DNA of 64,000 nucleotides from Methylococcus capsulatus str. Texas = ATCC 19069 (GTDB lineage Bacteria > Pseudomonadota > Gammaproteobacteria > Methylococcales > Methylococcaceae). Under the pieces are notes generated by a model. It was not told the DNA's origin, made no database searches, and was given only the letters and a program-made list of their open reading frames with translations. Shown here piece after piece: positions 36,083 to 45,286 of the stretch. A program made the position numbers and the translations under genes. Each line of letters begins with the position of its first letter. Positions within the stretch are counted from its first letter, which is position 1. Where the stretch lies: assembly GCF_000424685.1 (NCBI RefSeq), contig NZ_AUKJ01000023.1, positions 1-64,000 of the forward strand, in the 5' to 3' direction.

Positions 36083-39000
36083 TCATGCCTTCAGCCGGTC
36101 CAGCAGCGCCTCGACGAACCGGACCCGCTCCGCCGGGGTGGGGAGCTTGGCGATGAACCGCAGTTTGTCCGGGCCGTCCAGCTTGTAGGTGGCGGCCTCC
36201 TTCTGGATCAGCAGGATGATCGCGGCCGGGTCGATGGCCGGGTGGGCTTCGAATATCAACCGTCCGCCGGTTGCCCCGGCTTCGATCTTGGCGATGCCCA
36301 GCTTGGCGGCCTCGTTCTTCAGCGCGCTGACCGCGAACAGCTGCTTGGTCGCCTCCGGCAGCAGGCCGAAGCGGTCGATCATCTCGATCTGCAGCTCGCG
36401 CAGCTCGTCGTCGCTGCGGGCGTTGGCGATGCGCTTGTACAGCACCAGGCGGGTGTGCACGTCGGGGAGATATTCCTCCGGGATCAGCGCCGCGCATTGC
36501 AGGTCGACTTCGGTACCGGCGAGATGATCGGTTTCCAGTTCTGGCTGTTTGCCGGATTTCAGCGCGTCGACGGCCTTTTCCAGCAGTTCGGTATATAAGG
36601 TGAAGCCGATTTCCTGGATCTGGCCGCTCTGCTCCTCGCCGAGCAGCTCGCCGGCACCGCGGATCTCCAGATCCTGAGAGGACAGCAGGAAACCGGCGCC
36701 GAGTTCGCCTGCCGCCTCGATGGCCTCCAGGCGCTTCACGGCGTCGGCGGTCATGGCCTTCTTCGGCGGTACCAGCAGATAGGCGTAGGCGCGGTGATGC
36801 GAGCGTCCGACCCGTCCCCGCAGCTGGTGGAGCTGGGCGAGACCGAAGGTGTCCGCGCGGTCGATCAGTATCGTGTTGGCACTGGGCACGTCGATGCCAC
36901 TTTCCACGATGGTGGTGCAGAGCAGCACGTTGAAGCGCTGATGGTAGAAGTCCAGCATGATGTTTTCCAGTTCCCGCTCCGGCATCTGGCCGTGGGCGAT
37001 GCGGGTGCGGATACCGGGCACCAGTTTTTCCAGCCGCTCTGCCAGTCTGGGCTGAGTCTCGATCTTGTTGTGCACGAAATAGACCTGGCCGCCGCGCTTG
37101 ATCTCGCGCGTGATGGCTTCCTGCACCAGCGTGTCGTCCCATTCGGTGACGAACGTGCGGATGACGTGCCGGTGGGGCGGCGGAGTGGCGATGACGGAAA
37201 TCTCGCGCAGGCCGCTCAGGGCCATGTCCAGGGTGCGGGGGATGGGGGTGGCGGTCAGCGCCAGGAAATCCACTTCGCTGCGCAGCTTCTTGAAATGCTC
37301 CTTGTGCGCGACCCCGAAGCGGTGCTCCTCGTCGATGATGACCAGTCCCAAGTCCTTGAAGCGGATGTCCTTCTGCAGTAGCCGGTGGGTGCCTATGACG
37401 ATGTCCACCTTACCGTCGCCGATGTCCGCGATGGTCTGGGCTTGGTCTTTCTTGGAGACGAAGCGCGACAGCACGTCGATCCGCATCGGCCAGTCGGCGA
37501 AGCGGTCACAGAAGTTCTTGTAGTGCTGCTGGGCCAGCAGGGTGGTCGGTACCAGCACTGCGACCTGGCGGCCGTTCTGGGCGGCGATGAAGGCGGCCCG
37601 CATCGCGACTTCCGTTTTGCCGAAGCCGACGTCGCCGCAGACCACCCGGTCCATCGGACGGGGGGCGGCGAGGTCGCGGATGACGTCCTGGATCGCGGTT
37701 TCCTGGTCGGGTGTTTCCTCGAACGGGAACTGAGCGGCGAAGCTCAGGTATTCTTCGGTCAGAGTGGCGAAACTCCGCCCGCTCGCCGCGGCTCGCCTGG
37801 CATGAATGTCCAGCAGTTCGGCGGCGACGTCGCGGACCTGTTCCAGTGCCTTGCGGCGCGCCTTGGCCCATTGTTCGCTGCCCAGGCGGTGCAGCGGCGC
37901 GTGTTCCGGGTCGGCGCCGGCGTAGCGGCTGACCATGCCGAGGGCCGAAACGGGAACGTAGAGCTTGTCGTCGTTGGCGTAGCGGATCGTCAGGAATTCC
38001 GACTCCACGCCGCCGGTATCGATCCGCTGCAGGCCGAGATAGCGGCCAACGCCGTGTTCGCGGTGCACCACCGGCGCGCCGATCTCCAGTTCTTCCAGGC
38101 TCCGTAGGAATTGGCCGAAATCCTTGGATGGCGTGCGTTGCCGGCGCCTGCGTTGCTGGGCCTTGTCGCCCGAGAGCTGGGCTTCGGTCACGATCGCCAG
38201 GGGAGGATCGGAAATGACCAGGCCATGGTCGAGGGCGGCGACCATCAGGCACAGCGGGTCCGGCACCGCAAGGAAGTCCGCCCAGCTCTCCACGATCCGT
38301 GGACGGATCCGGTACTTGGTGAGGTTCGCCGCCAGGGTCTCGCGGTGGCCCGCGGATTCCGCGACCAGCAGGATTTTTCCGGCAAACTCCCCGATGAAGC
38401 ATTGCAGCGGTTCGTAGGGAGGCTGGGTCTTGGTTTCCGGATGCAGTGCCGGCGGCGGCGCGCAGTCGAATTTCACCGCGGTGGCGGGGGCGGCGTCCGC
38501 AGCCGGGATCATGACGCGGCTGAAGGATGCGAGGCTGGATGTCAGCGTATCGGGTTCCAGAAACAGGCGGGCCGGTGGCAGGGGCGGACGGTCCAGGTTG
38601 TGGCGGCGCTGGTCATGACGGCTGGCGGCCTCGGCGTAGTAAGCGGCGGCAGCCTGTTCGACATCGCCGTGCAATATCAGGGTCGCATCGCCCGGTAGGT
38701 AATCGAACAACGTATCCATCCGTTCCACGAACAGGGGTATGTAGTATTCGATCCCCCCGACGGCGATTCCCTTGCTGACATCCTGATAGAGGACGCTGCG
38801 ACTCACCGCATCCGGGAATTCGACCCGGAAATTCTGCCGGAACTTTTTAATGGCAGCCTCGTCGAACGGAAATTCGCGGGCAGGGAAAAGCTCGATGTCT
38901 TCCACTTTTTCGATCGAGCGCTGGCTTTCCGGATCGAAGGTACGGATCGTTTCCACCTCGTCGTCGAACAGCTCGATGCGATAAGGTGCCTCGCTCCCCA

Positions 39001-39553
39001 TGGGATAAAGGTCGAGTATCGAGCCCCGGATCGCGAATTCGCCATGCTGGTATACCTGCGGGACGCACTGGTAGCCTACGCTTTCGAGCGTCTGCCTGGT
39101 CTGGTCGATATTCACAGCGCTGCCGGTGCGAATGGAAAACGTATTGGCCAGGGTGTGGGTCCGCGGAGCTACCCGATGCATCAGTGTGGATACAGGGGTG
39201 ATGAGCAGGCCATGTTGGATGCGGGACAGCTCGTAAAAGGTCCGCAGCCGCTGCGACGTGATTTCAGGCAGCGGGGAAAACACGTCGTAGGGGAGGATTT
39301 CCCAGTCCGGGAATGGGAGGAGCGCCGCATCCCCACCGAGAAATGTCTTCACCTCCTGTTCGATGCGTAAAGCGCTCTGGGCATCGGCGGTGACGACGAC
39401 GAACAAGCCGGGTGAGGCACCGATCGCCGAGGCGATCGCGAGGGAATCGCTGCAACCGTGCAGCCCGCTCCAGCACAGGGCCTGGCGGCGGGTGGTAGGC
39501 AAAGGGGGGGTCAAAGGCGTAGCCAAAGAGGAAGACGGAGCGAGTGGTTTCAT
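36083..39553 (-). CDS. mfd: Transcription-repair coupling factor
   Basis: 1156 aa, full length. Displaces stalled RNA polymerase and recruits UvrA. N-terminal UvrB-homology region (about 20-330); RNAP-interacting domain beginning IGAPVVHREHGVGRYLGL; SF2 translocase with Walker A CGDVGFGKTE, DEEHRFG, and ALTATPIPRTLDMALSGLRE; TRG-like region QLHQLRGRVGRS; C-terminal TRCF domain (LGIAKIEAGATGG). ATG start with no strong SD seen nearby. It is the first gene of a minus-strand pair with riboflavin synthase. Confidence 0.97.
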   Translation of the reverse strand: MKPLAPSSSLATPLTPPLPTTRRQALCWSGLHGCSDSLAIASAIGASPGLFVVVTADAQSALRIEQEVKTFLGGDAALLPFPDWEILPYDVFSPLPEITSQRLRTFYELSRIQHGLLITPVSTLMHRVAPRTHTLANTFSIRTGSAVNIDQTRQTLESVGYQCVPQVYQHGEFAIRGSILDLYPMGSEAPYRIELFDDEVETIRTFDPESQRSIEKVEDIELFPAREFPFDEAAIKKFRQNFRVEFPDAVSRSVLYQDVSKGIAVGGIEYYIPLFVERMDTLFDYLPGDATLILHGDVEQAAAAYYAEAASRHDQRRHNLDRPPLPPARLFLEPDTLTSSLASFSRVMIPAADAAPATAVKFDCAPPPALHPETKTQPPYEPLQCFIGEFAGKILLVAESAGHRETLAANLTKYRIRPRIVESWADFLAVPDPLCLMVAALDHGLVISDPPLAIVTEAQLSGDKAQQRRRRQRTPSKDFGQFLRSLEELEIGAPVVHREHGVGRYLGLQRIDTGGVESEFLTIRYANDDKLYVPVSALGMVSRYAGADPEHAPLHRLGSEQWAKARRKALEQVRDVAAELLDIHARRAAASGRSFATLTEEYLSFAAQFPFEETPDQETAIQDVIRDLAAPRPMDRVVCGDVGFGKTEVAMRAAFIAAQNGRQVAVLVPTTLLAQQHYKNFCDRFADWPMRIDVLSRFVSKKDQAQTIADIGDGKVDIVIGTHRLLQKDIRFKDLGLVIIDEEHRFGVAHKEHFKKLRSEVDFLALTATPIPRTLDMALSGLREISVIATPPPHRHVIRTFVTEWDDTLVQEAITREIKRGGQVYFVHNKIETQPRLAERLEKLVPGIRTRIAHGQMPERELENIMLDFYHQRFNVLLCTTIVESGIDVPSANTILIDRADTFGLAQLHQLRGRVGRSHHRAYAYLLVPPKKAMTADAVKRLEAIEAAGELGAGFLLSSQDLEIRGAGELLGEEQSGQIQEIGFTLYTELLEKAVDALKSGKQPELETDHLAGTEVDLQCAALIPEEYLPDVHTRLVLYKRIANARSDDELRELQIEMIDRFGLLPEATKQLFAVSALKNEAAKLGIAKIEAGATGGRLIFEAHPAIDPAAIILLIQKEAATYKLDGPDKLRFIAKLPTPAERVRFVEALLDRLKA

Positions 39554-39904
39554 GCTGTCGGGATACCGGACGTTCGACGATATGTCCGTGGGAAGGGGCG
39601 TATTTTAGGGGGCGATGTCCAAAGACGTACGATTTCGGGAAATGGAAGTGAATGCGCCGCGGTATTAAATGGGATGGCATGGCCAGGCCAGGATTGTTTC
39701 TGGCTAGATGAAGCCGATGGTCCGGTCCCGTCGGTCTGGTACGCATCAAAGGGCACGGCTTGGAAAAAGAAGGGTTCGCAGCCGGCAATTTGCACTTCCC
39801 GATACAGATAGGCGGAAGACATATTGTATCGTGTTACCGGGTTTATGTATTATATCAAGGGTCACAACAATATAGCTTAAGACTTGCTCAGAGAGGTGTT
39901 GTCA
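39554..39904. promoter_or_regulatory. Divergent, relatively AT-rich region between mfd and an H-NS-like gene
   Basis: 351 bp. On the plus strand TTGTAT (39824-39829), an 18-bp spacer and TATTAT (39848-39853) form a plausible promoter for the H-NS-like gene, with GAGAGG before its start. A 90-codon minus-strand frame (39550-39822) ends in an ATGA overlap with the mfd start, but it lacks a ribosome site and any recognisable domain, so I do not call it a gene. AT-rich patches such as TATTATATC would suit H-NS autoregulation; that is inference. Confidence 0.4.
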
Positions 39905-40243
39905 ATGTCACATGATTTTTCGGGTTATACGGCGCAGGAATTACAGTCGCTCATCGATGCAGCGACCAAGGCGCTCAAGGAAAAACTGGAATCGGAGCGG
40001 CGCGAATATCTTCGCCAGATGAATGAACTGGCTTCCAAGGCGGGTGTCCGGTTCCAGATCATCGAGGATCTTTCCAAGGGAGGAGGTGCGCCGAGTACCC
40101 GTCGTGGCGCCAAGGTGCCTGCGAAATACCAGAACCCGCATAATCCCGCAGAAAAATGGAGCGGCCGGGGCGTGAAACCGCGTTGGCTGCAGGCTTTCCT
40201 CGCGCAGGGTCGCGACATCAAGGAATTCGAGATCAAGACCTGA
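39905..40243 (+). CDS. H-NS-like nucleoid-associated protein
   Basis: 112 aa. N-terminal coiled-coil oligomerisation region (LIDAATKALKEKLESERREY) and the C-terminal DNA-binding signature: KYQNPHNPAEKWSGRGVKP followed by RWLQAFL, the AT-hook-like motif typical of H-NS family proteins in proteobacteria. Such proteins silence AT-rich and horizontally acquired DNA, which would fit a genome with an island such as the one at 1-15 kb. The start is an ATG after GAGAGGTGTTGTCA. A strong intrinsic terminator follows. Confidence 0.9.
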   Translation: MSHDFSGYTAQELQSLIDAATKALKEKLESERREYLRQMNELASKAGVRFQIIEDLSKGGGAPSTRRGAKVPAKYQNPHNPAEKWSGRGVKPRWLQAFLAQGRDIKEFEIKT

Positions 40244-40262
40244 TTCCGGTGAGGGAAACCGG

Positions 40263-40288
40263 GGACGAGCTTCGCGCTCGTCCTTTTT
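40263..40288 (+). terminator. Intrinsic terminator after the H-NS-like gene
   Basis: Perfect 8-bp stem GGACGAGC/GCTCGTCC with loop TTCGC, followed by five T residues. It lies 20 bp after the H-NS stop. A second, weaker hairpin (TCTTGGA/TCCAAGA, 40289-40309) follows immediately and separates the convergent aguB gene. Confidence 0.85.
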
Positions 40289-40314
40289 CTTGGAGGGGTG
40301 CTTCCAAGAAAGAG

Positions 40315-41202
40315 TCAATCGAGATAGCGCCGTAATAATCCATCGTAACCGTCGATGCGGCGGTCTCGCAGGAAAGGCCAGATGCGCCGGACGTCTTCGG
40401 AACGCTTGCGGTCGACGGTCACCATCAGCAATTCCGTGTCCGCCGGGCCGGCGCGGCAGAGGAATTCGCCCTGGGGGCCGGCAGCGAAACTGTTTCCCCA
40501 GAACAGAATGCCCGGCGTCTGGCCGCTCGGGTCGGGTTCGCTGCCGATGCGGTTGCAGGCCGCTACCGTCAGCCCATTGGCGACCGCATGCCCGCGCTGC
40601 ACCGTGATCCAGGCCTCGAGCTGACGCGACCGTTCGACCTCGTCGTCGGCCGGGTTCCAGCCGATCGCCGTGGGGTACAGCAGGAGATCGGCGCCCGCCA
40701 GCGCCATCAGGCGCGCGGCCTCCGGATACCATTGGTCCCAGCAGACCAGCACACCCAAGCGTCCGACCGAGGTATCGATGGGGCGGAATCCGAGGTCACC
40801 CGGGGTGAAGTAGAACTTCTCGTAATAGCCCGGATCGTCCGGGATGTGCATCTTCCGGTACTTTCCGGCCAGGCTGCCGTCACTGTCCAGCACCACCGCC
40901 GTGTTGTGATAGAGGCCGGGGGCCCGCCGTTCGAACAGCGATGCGACCACCACGATACCCAGCTCCCGCGCCACGGACCCAAGTTCAGCGGTAGTGGGGC
41001 CGGGGATGGTTTCCGCGCCGTCGAAACAGCTGCAGTCCTCGGTCTGGCAGAAATACGGGCCGAGGTGCAGTTCCGGGAGCATCACCAGGTCGGCGCCTTT
41101 GGCCTTGGATCTGCGGATCCCTTCGACGGATGCGGCCAGGTTCTGTTCCCGGCTGCCGTTACAGGCCTGCTGTACCAGGGCCAGCTCGATGGTGGATTTC
41201 AT
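40315..41202 (-). CDS. aguB: N-carbamoylputrescine amidase
   Basis: 295 aa. Hydrolyses N-carbamoylputrescine to putrescine, CO2 and ammonia. Nitrilase-superfamily catalytic triad: E44 in MLPELHLGPYF, K117 in GKYRKMHIPDD, C154 in VLVCWDQWYPE. Segments CNRIGSEPD and FWGNSFAAGP are typical of the plant/bacterial AguB group. Its ATG overlaps the aguA stop (ATGA, 41199-41202). With aguA it makes putrescine from agmatine without urea production. The preceding step, arginine decarboxylase, is not in the window. Confidence 0.95.
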   Translation of the reverse strand: MKSTIELALVQQACNGSREQNLAASVEGIRRSKAKGADLVMLPELHLGPYFCQTEDCSCFDGAETIPGPTTAELGSVARELGIVVVASLFERRAPGLYHNTAVVLDSDGSLAGKYRKMHIPDDPGYYEKFYFTPGDLGFRPIDTSVGRLGVLVCWDQWYPEAARLMALAGADLLLYPTAIGWNPADDEVERSRQLEAWITVQRGHAVANGLTVAACNRIGSEPDPSGQTPGILFWGNSFAAGPQGEFLCRAGPADTELLMVTVDRKRSEDVRRIWPFLRDRRIDGYDGLLRRYLD

Positions 41203-42302
41203 GGATAGGAGACTCCGACGGCTTCGGGAAACTGCATGCTCATGCAGTGCAGGCTGCCGTATTGGCGGATCAGCGGCGTGCAATGGATGGGGACGATTTC
41301 GCGGTCGGGGAAACACGGCGCCAAGCGCTCGATGGCGACCGAGTCCGCTGGATCGGCATAGACCGGGACTAGAACCGCGTCGTTGACGATCAGGAAGTTG
41401 GCGTAGGTGGCAGGCAGGCGCTGACCTTGCTCGTTGCGGATGGGCTTGGGGATCGGCAGCGGCACCAGGGTGTAAGGCCGACCATCGCGCTGTTTCAGAT
41501 CCTGCAGCTGCCCCTCCATCGCCTTCAGCGGCGCATGGTGCGGATCGGATGTGTCGTCGCAGGCGGTATAGGCGATGGTGTGCTCCGAGCAGAACCTCGC
41601 CAGGGTGTCGACATGGGCATCGGTGTCGTCGCCTTCGGCTTGGCCGTGATCGAGCCAGAGTATGCGATCGGCCCCCAGCGTCCTTGCGAGGCAGTCCTCG
41701 ATCTCCGCGCGGCTGTAGCCGGGATTGCGGTTGGGATTGAGCAGACAGCGGCTGGTCGTCAGCACGGTGCCGAGGCCGTCGGTTTCGACGCTGCCGCCTT
41801 CGAGCACGAAATCGACCTGCACTCGCGGCGTCCGGCCGAAGATGCCCGTCGCAACGAGGCGGGCCGCCAGAGCGGCATCGTCGCTGCACTCGTATTTCCC
41901 TCCCCAGCCGTTGAAGCGGAAATCCAGCAGTTCCGGCCGGCCCTCGTGCAGCCGGCTCAGCGGCGCGGTGTCGCGGACCCAGATGTCGTCGTATGGAATC
42001 CGGATGAAAACGATGCGGTTTTTGTCGGCTCCGGTATTCGCCAGGATGTCACCGATACGCCGTTCGTGGGCCGCGTCGAGGCAGGCGATCAGGAGGGTCT
42101 CGCGTTGGCTCAACGCCGTGGCGATGGCCGCGTAGGTCTGTTCGACCTGGTCTAGCCAGGGGGCGAAATCGCCGTGGCCCGGTGGCCAGGCGATCAGCAC
42201 TGCGGATTGTTTCTCCCATTCGGGAATGAATCGTATCGGGCTCACTTGATTCGGCAACGTATGTATCGGCGGCCCGTGCCGCCGGATTGAGGTAAAAGTC
42301 AT
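41199..42302 (-). CDS. aguA: Agmatine deiminase
   Basis: 367 aa from the ATG at its top coordinate; a GTG 30 bases earlier is an alternative. Converts agmatine to N-carbamoylputrescine and ammonia. Guanidino-modifying (PPAD) fold with the signatures WEKQSAVLIAWP, YDDIWVRDTAPL, FVLEGGSVETDG, DHGQAEGDDTDAHVD and the catalytic cysteine at C353 in SLHCMSMQ. Translationally coupled to aguB, giving a two-gene polyamine operon. A minus-strand TATAAT lies 69 bp upstream. Confidence 0.95.
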   Translation of the reverse strand: MTFTSIRRHGPPIHTLPNQVSPIRFIPEWEKQSAVLIAWPPGHGDFAPWLDQVEQTYAAIATALSQRETLLIACLDAAHERRIGDILANTGADKNRIVFIRIPYDDIWVRDTAPLSRLHEGRPELLDFRFNGWGGKYECSDDAALAARLVATGIFGRTPRVQVDFVLEGGSVETDGLGTVLTTSRCLLNPNRNPGYSRAEIEDCLARTLGADRILWLDHGQAEGDDTDAHVDTLARFCSEHTIAYTACDDTSDPHHAPLKAMEGQLQDLKQRDGRPYTLVPLPIPKPIRNEQGQRLPATYANFLIVNDAVLVPVYADPADSVAIERLAPCFPDREIVPIHCTPLIRQYGSLHCMSMQFPEAVGVSYP

Positions 42303-42370
42303 CGGAACGAAGAGACCGCGGTCCGACGGCACGCGGCACGGAGTCGGCGCCGTCCGGGGTTCCCGCCTTA

Positions 42371-42376
42371 ATTATA
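42371..42376 (-). promoter_or_regulatory. Putative -10 element for aguA-aguB
   Basis: The minus strand reads TATAAT here, 69 bp before the aguA ATG (or 39 bp before the alternative GTG). A -35 box 17 bp further back is poor (AAAGCG), so this promoter is tentative. Confidence 0.4.
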
Positions 42377-42512
42377 AGAGAACACGCCGGTTTCGCTTTC
42401 CTGGGTCGAGTCGTTCATGTGGACATTCCTGGTGGTCACGGAGGAGGGAACAACCGGTTGGGGCGATGTGGGGTGCCAATTCTAAGGCAAAATATCGGCC
42501 AGGGGACCGGTT

Positions 42513-44189
42513 TCAATGCGCCAAAGCCAGCATTTCTCGTGCGTGGGCCAGGGTCTGCTCGGTGATGCGCAGGCCGCCGAGCATGCGGGCGATTTCGCCG
42601 GTGCGTTCGTCCATGCTCAGCGGGCGTACCGTGGATTGGGTGACGCCGTCCTGCGCATGTTTCTCCACCAGGAGATGCTGATGGCCCAGGGCCGCGATCT
42701 GGGGCAGGTGGGTCACGCACAGCACTTGGCGGTTGACACCGAGTGAGCGCAACTTGGTTCCCACCATCTCGGCCACGCCGCCGCCGATGCCGGTGTCTAC
42801 CTCGTCGTAGATCAGGGTAGGCGTGGTCTTTTGCGCGATCGACGCCACTTCGATCGCCAGGCTGATGCGGGAGAGTTCGCCTCCGGAAGCGACCCGCGAC
42901 AGTGGCCGCGGCGGCAGACCCGGATTGGCGCTGACCAGGAATTCGATCCTGTCGCGACCGTGGGGGGTGGGCGCCGATTCGGTATCCGTCTCGAAGGCGA
43001 CGGCGAAGCGCCCGTGCGGCATGCCGAGTTCATGGATGAGCCGAGAGATGTCCGTCTCCAGCCCCTCGGCTGCTGCCCGCCGCTTTTCCGAGAGGCTGCG
43101 GGCGACGGCATCGTAGGCGGACAGCAGTTCGCTTCGTTCGGCGAGCAGGTGCTCAAGCCGCTCTTCGCCGGTCGCAAGGCTCCGCAATTCGGTCCGGAGC
43201 GTTTCGAGGTGGGCGGGCAGTTCTTCCGGGCGCACCTGGTGCTTGCGTCCGAGCTGGTGGACTTCCGCCAGCCGTTGTTCCAGCGCCGCCAATCTAGCCG
43301 GATCGGGATCGAGTGCGTCCAGGTGATGGCGCAACGCCATCGCCGCTTCTTTGACCTGTATGCGGGCGCTTTCCAGCAGCTCCAGTATCTCGGCGAAGTC
43401 CTTCGACAGCTGAGCGAGTTCGCCGACCGCATGTGTGGACTGGGCCAGCAGACCGTTCACCGAATACTGTTCATCCTCGTAAAGCAGCTTGAGCTGCGCG
43501 TAACCGATTTCGGAAACCCGCCCGAGATTGGCCAGCAGCTCGTGCTCGTCCGACAGTGCACCGTAATCCAGGCCCGCGATCCCGAGTTGTTCCAGTTCGT
43601 TCACCTGGTACTGGAGCAATTCCTGGCGCGCGTTGCGACTGCTGGCGTCCTGTTGCAGGCGGTCGATCCGCTCGGAAACCTCTTTCCAGCGCTCGAAAAT
43701 CCGCTTCAGCTCCGAGGCCAGTTCGCGGCTGCCCGCGTGCCGGTCCAGCAAGGCCCGCTGTTCGCCAGCCTGCAGCAGGTTCAGATGAGCGTGCTGACCG
43801 TGGATTTCCACCAGATGCCTTCCCAGCGCCTGGAGGTTCGGGAGGGTCGCGGGACGGCCATTGATGAAAGCGCGCGAGCGCCCATCCGTACCGATGGTCC
43901 GGCGAATCACGCAGGTATCTTCATCGGGTTCGGCCAGCTCGTTGTCGATGAGCCAGTCCCGGGCAGAAGGGGCATCGCCCAGATCGAAGCAGAGGCTGAC
44001 TTCGCCCCGCTCCGCGCCCGGCCGTACCAGACCGGAGTCGGCCCGGTCGCCCAGTGCCAGTCCCAGAGCGGTGAGCAGGATGGACTTGCCGGCACCGGTC
44101 TCGCCTGTGAGCACGGTGAAGCCGGGGCGGAGGTCCAGATCGAGGGCGGATACCACCGCGAGGTCCCGTATGCTCAGGCTGGTCAGCAT
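42513..44189 (-). CDS. recN: DNA repair protein RecN
   Basis: 558 aa. SMC-like ATPase of double-strand-break repair. Walker A VLTGETGAGKS at residues 26-36, a long central coiled coil (about 150-350), the ABC signature region LSRVASGGELSRISLAIE and Walker B TLIYDEVDTGIGGGVAEM, then LCVTHLPQIAALGHQHLLVEK. All motifs are intact. It lies 3 bp downstream of nadK on the same strand, so the two are cotranscribed, a common gammaproteobacterial arrangement. No LexA box was seen in front of the pair by eye. Confidence 0.97.
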   Translation of the reverse strand: MLTSLSIRDLAVVSALDLDLRPGFTVLTGETGAGKSILLTALGLALGDRADSGLVRPGAERGEVSLCFDLGDAPSARDWLIDNELAEPDEDTCVIRRTIGTDGRSRAFINGRPATLPNLQALGRHLVEIHGQHAHLNLLQAGEQRALLDRHAGSRELASELKRIFERWKEVSERIDRLQQDASSRNARQELLQYQVNELEQLGIAGLDYGALSDEHELLANLGRVSEIGYAQLKLLYEDEQYSVNGLLAQSTHAVGELAQLSKDFAEILELLESARIQVKEAAMALRHHLDALDPDPARLAALEQRLAEVHQLGRKHQVRPEELPAHLETLRTELRSLATGEERLEHLLAERSELLSAYDAVARSLSEKRRAAAEGLETDISRLIHELGMPHGRFAVAFETDTESAPTPHGRDRIEFLVSANPGLPPRPLSRVASGGELSRISLAIEVASIAQKTTPTLIYDEVDTGIGGGVAEMVGTKLRSLGVNRQVLCVTHLPQIAALGHQHLLVEKHAQDGVTQSTVRPLSMDERTGEIARMLGGLRITEQTLAHAREMLALAH

Positions 44190-44192
44190 GGC

Positions 44193-45065
44193 TCAGCGGT
44201 TGCTCCAGTTGAGCTTGTGCCTCAGGATCTGGAAGAAATCGTAGTCCGTCGGGTGAAGGATACGGAAAGGCCGTTCCGCCTTGCGAATTTCGATGCGGTC
44301 CTCGATCCCGACGTCCGGGAAGGGGACGTTGTCGCAGCTTACCTGGGCGCGGAATTCCTTGTTCGGCCGGAAAGCGATCGTGACCAGGCTGTCGCCGGAA
44401 ATGACGATGGGACGGTTGGACAGGGTGTGGGGGTTGATCGGCGCCAGTACCGTGGCATTGAGCGTGGGATAGAGGATCGGGCCTCCGGCCGACAGCGCAT
44501 AGGCAGTTGAACCGGTGGGCGTGGAGACGATCAGCCCGTCGGAGCGCTGGGAATTCAGAAACACGCCATCGATGGCGGTTTCCAGTTCGATCATGCTGGT
44601 CGCGCTGCCACTGTGGACGACGACTTCGTTGATTGCGCTGCCTTGCGCGATGGTCTGCCCGTTCCGGATCAACCGGGCCGTCAGAGGGTAACGCTCCTCG
44701 GCGCGGCAGGCCCCGCTCAATATCGCATTGAGCTTGTCGACGGCCTCGTTGGGCGAGATGTCCACCAGGAATCCCAGCCGCCCCAGATTGATCCCCACGA
44801 GGGGAACGCCATGGGCGTAAAGGCTGCGGGCGGCTCCCAGCAAGGTGCCGTCCCCGCCGACGACGACGGCGATATCTGCCTGCCGTGCCAGTTCGGGCAT
44901 CGTGCCGGTCCGGGCAGAACGCGGAAAAAGCCCCGCGCACCCGTGCTCCACCAGAATTTCGAGACCGGAAGTCAGCAGATAGGAGTGAATGGCGGCGAGC
45001 GTATCCGCTATCCGGGGAGCGTCCGGTTTTCCGATGAGCGCGATGGTGCGAAATTGCGATGGCAT
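44193..45065 (-). CDS. nadK: NAD kinase
   Basis: 290 aa. ATP-dependent phosphorylation of NAD to NADP. Signatures: VVVGGDGTLLGAAR (GGDGT at 70-74), INLGRLGFLVDIS, AINEVVVHSGSATSMIELE and DGLIVSTPTGSTAYALSAGGPI, the regions that bind nucleotide and NAD. Normal length. Divergent from hrcA across a 219-bp region with a CIRCE element, so its promoter shares that region; heat-shock control of nadK-recN cannot be judged from sequence alone. Confidence 0.97.
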   Translation of the reverse strand: MPSQFRTIALIGKPDAPRIADTLAAIHSYLLTSGLEILVEHGCAGLFPRSARTGTMPELARQADIAVVVGGDGTLLGAARSLYAHGVPLVGINLGRLGFLVDISPNEAVDKLNAILSGACRAEERYPLTARLIRNGQTIAQGSAINEVVVHSGSATSMIELETAIDGVFLNSQRSDGLIVSTPTGSTAYALSAGGPILYPTLNATVLAPINPHTLSNRPIVISGDSLVTIAFRPNKEFRAQVSCDNVPFPDVGIEDRIEIRKAERPFRILHPTDYDFFQILRHKLNWSNR

Positions 45066-45197
45066 CCGCCAGAACTCGAGTGAGGAGGGGTTGAGAATTC
45101 GATGCCTTCAGGATCTTGATCAGGATTGGCAAGGCTCGGGGGCGACCGCCGGTCGAAGGGGGCGGATACCGCATTTTTGCCAAATGGTAGGACCTTC

Positions 45198-45225
45198 TTG
45201 ACACTTTATCTAGGGGTTGTTAGCT
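45198..45225 (+). promoter_or_regulatory. Probable hrcA promoter
   Basis: TTGACA at 45198-45203 is a perfect -35 box; a 16-bp spacer leads to TTAGCT (45220-45225), a weak -10. Transcription would start close to the CIRCE operator that follows. The upstream TTCTTGACAC also resembles a sigma-32 -35, but no CCCCAT-type -10 follows. Confidence 0.6.
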
Positions 45226-45227
45226 TT

Positions 45228-45254
45228 TTGGCACTCCAATGGGCCGAGTGCTAT
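45228..45254. promoter_or_regulatory. CIRCE operator for HrcA
   Basis: TTGGCACTC, nine bases, GAGTGCTAT: the inverted repeat matches the CIRCE consensus TTAGCACTC-N9-GAGTGCTAA with one changed base in the left arm and one in the right. It overlaps the expected transcription start, 31 bp before the hrcA start, so HrcA likely represses its own gene and perhaps the downstream chaperone genes. Confidence 0.92.
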
Positions 45255-45273
45255 TCCTAAAATTAAATCCTTT

Positions 45274-45286
45274 ACGGAATTTCCGT
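45274..45286. repeat. Palindrome over the hrcA ribosome site and start codon
   Basis: ACGGAA-T-TTCCGT is a perfect inverted repeat. Its left arm contains the only Shine-Dalgarno-like bases (GGA) and its right arm ends in the first two bases of the GTG start. In RNA it could sequester initiation. Confidence 0.5.

Noticed and set aside
39550-39822. 90-codon minus-strand frame ending in ATGA with the mfd start
   Set aside because: No ribosome site, no recognised domain and AT-rich promoter-like sequence; the overlap alone is not enough.
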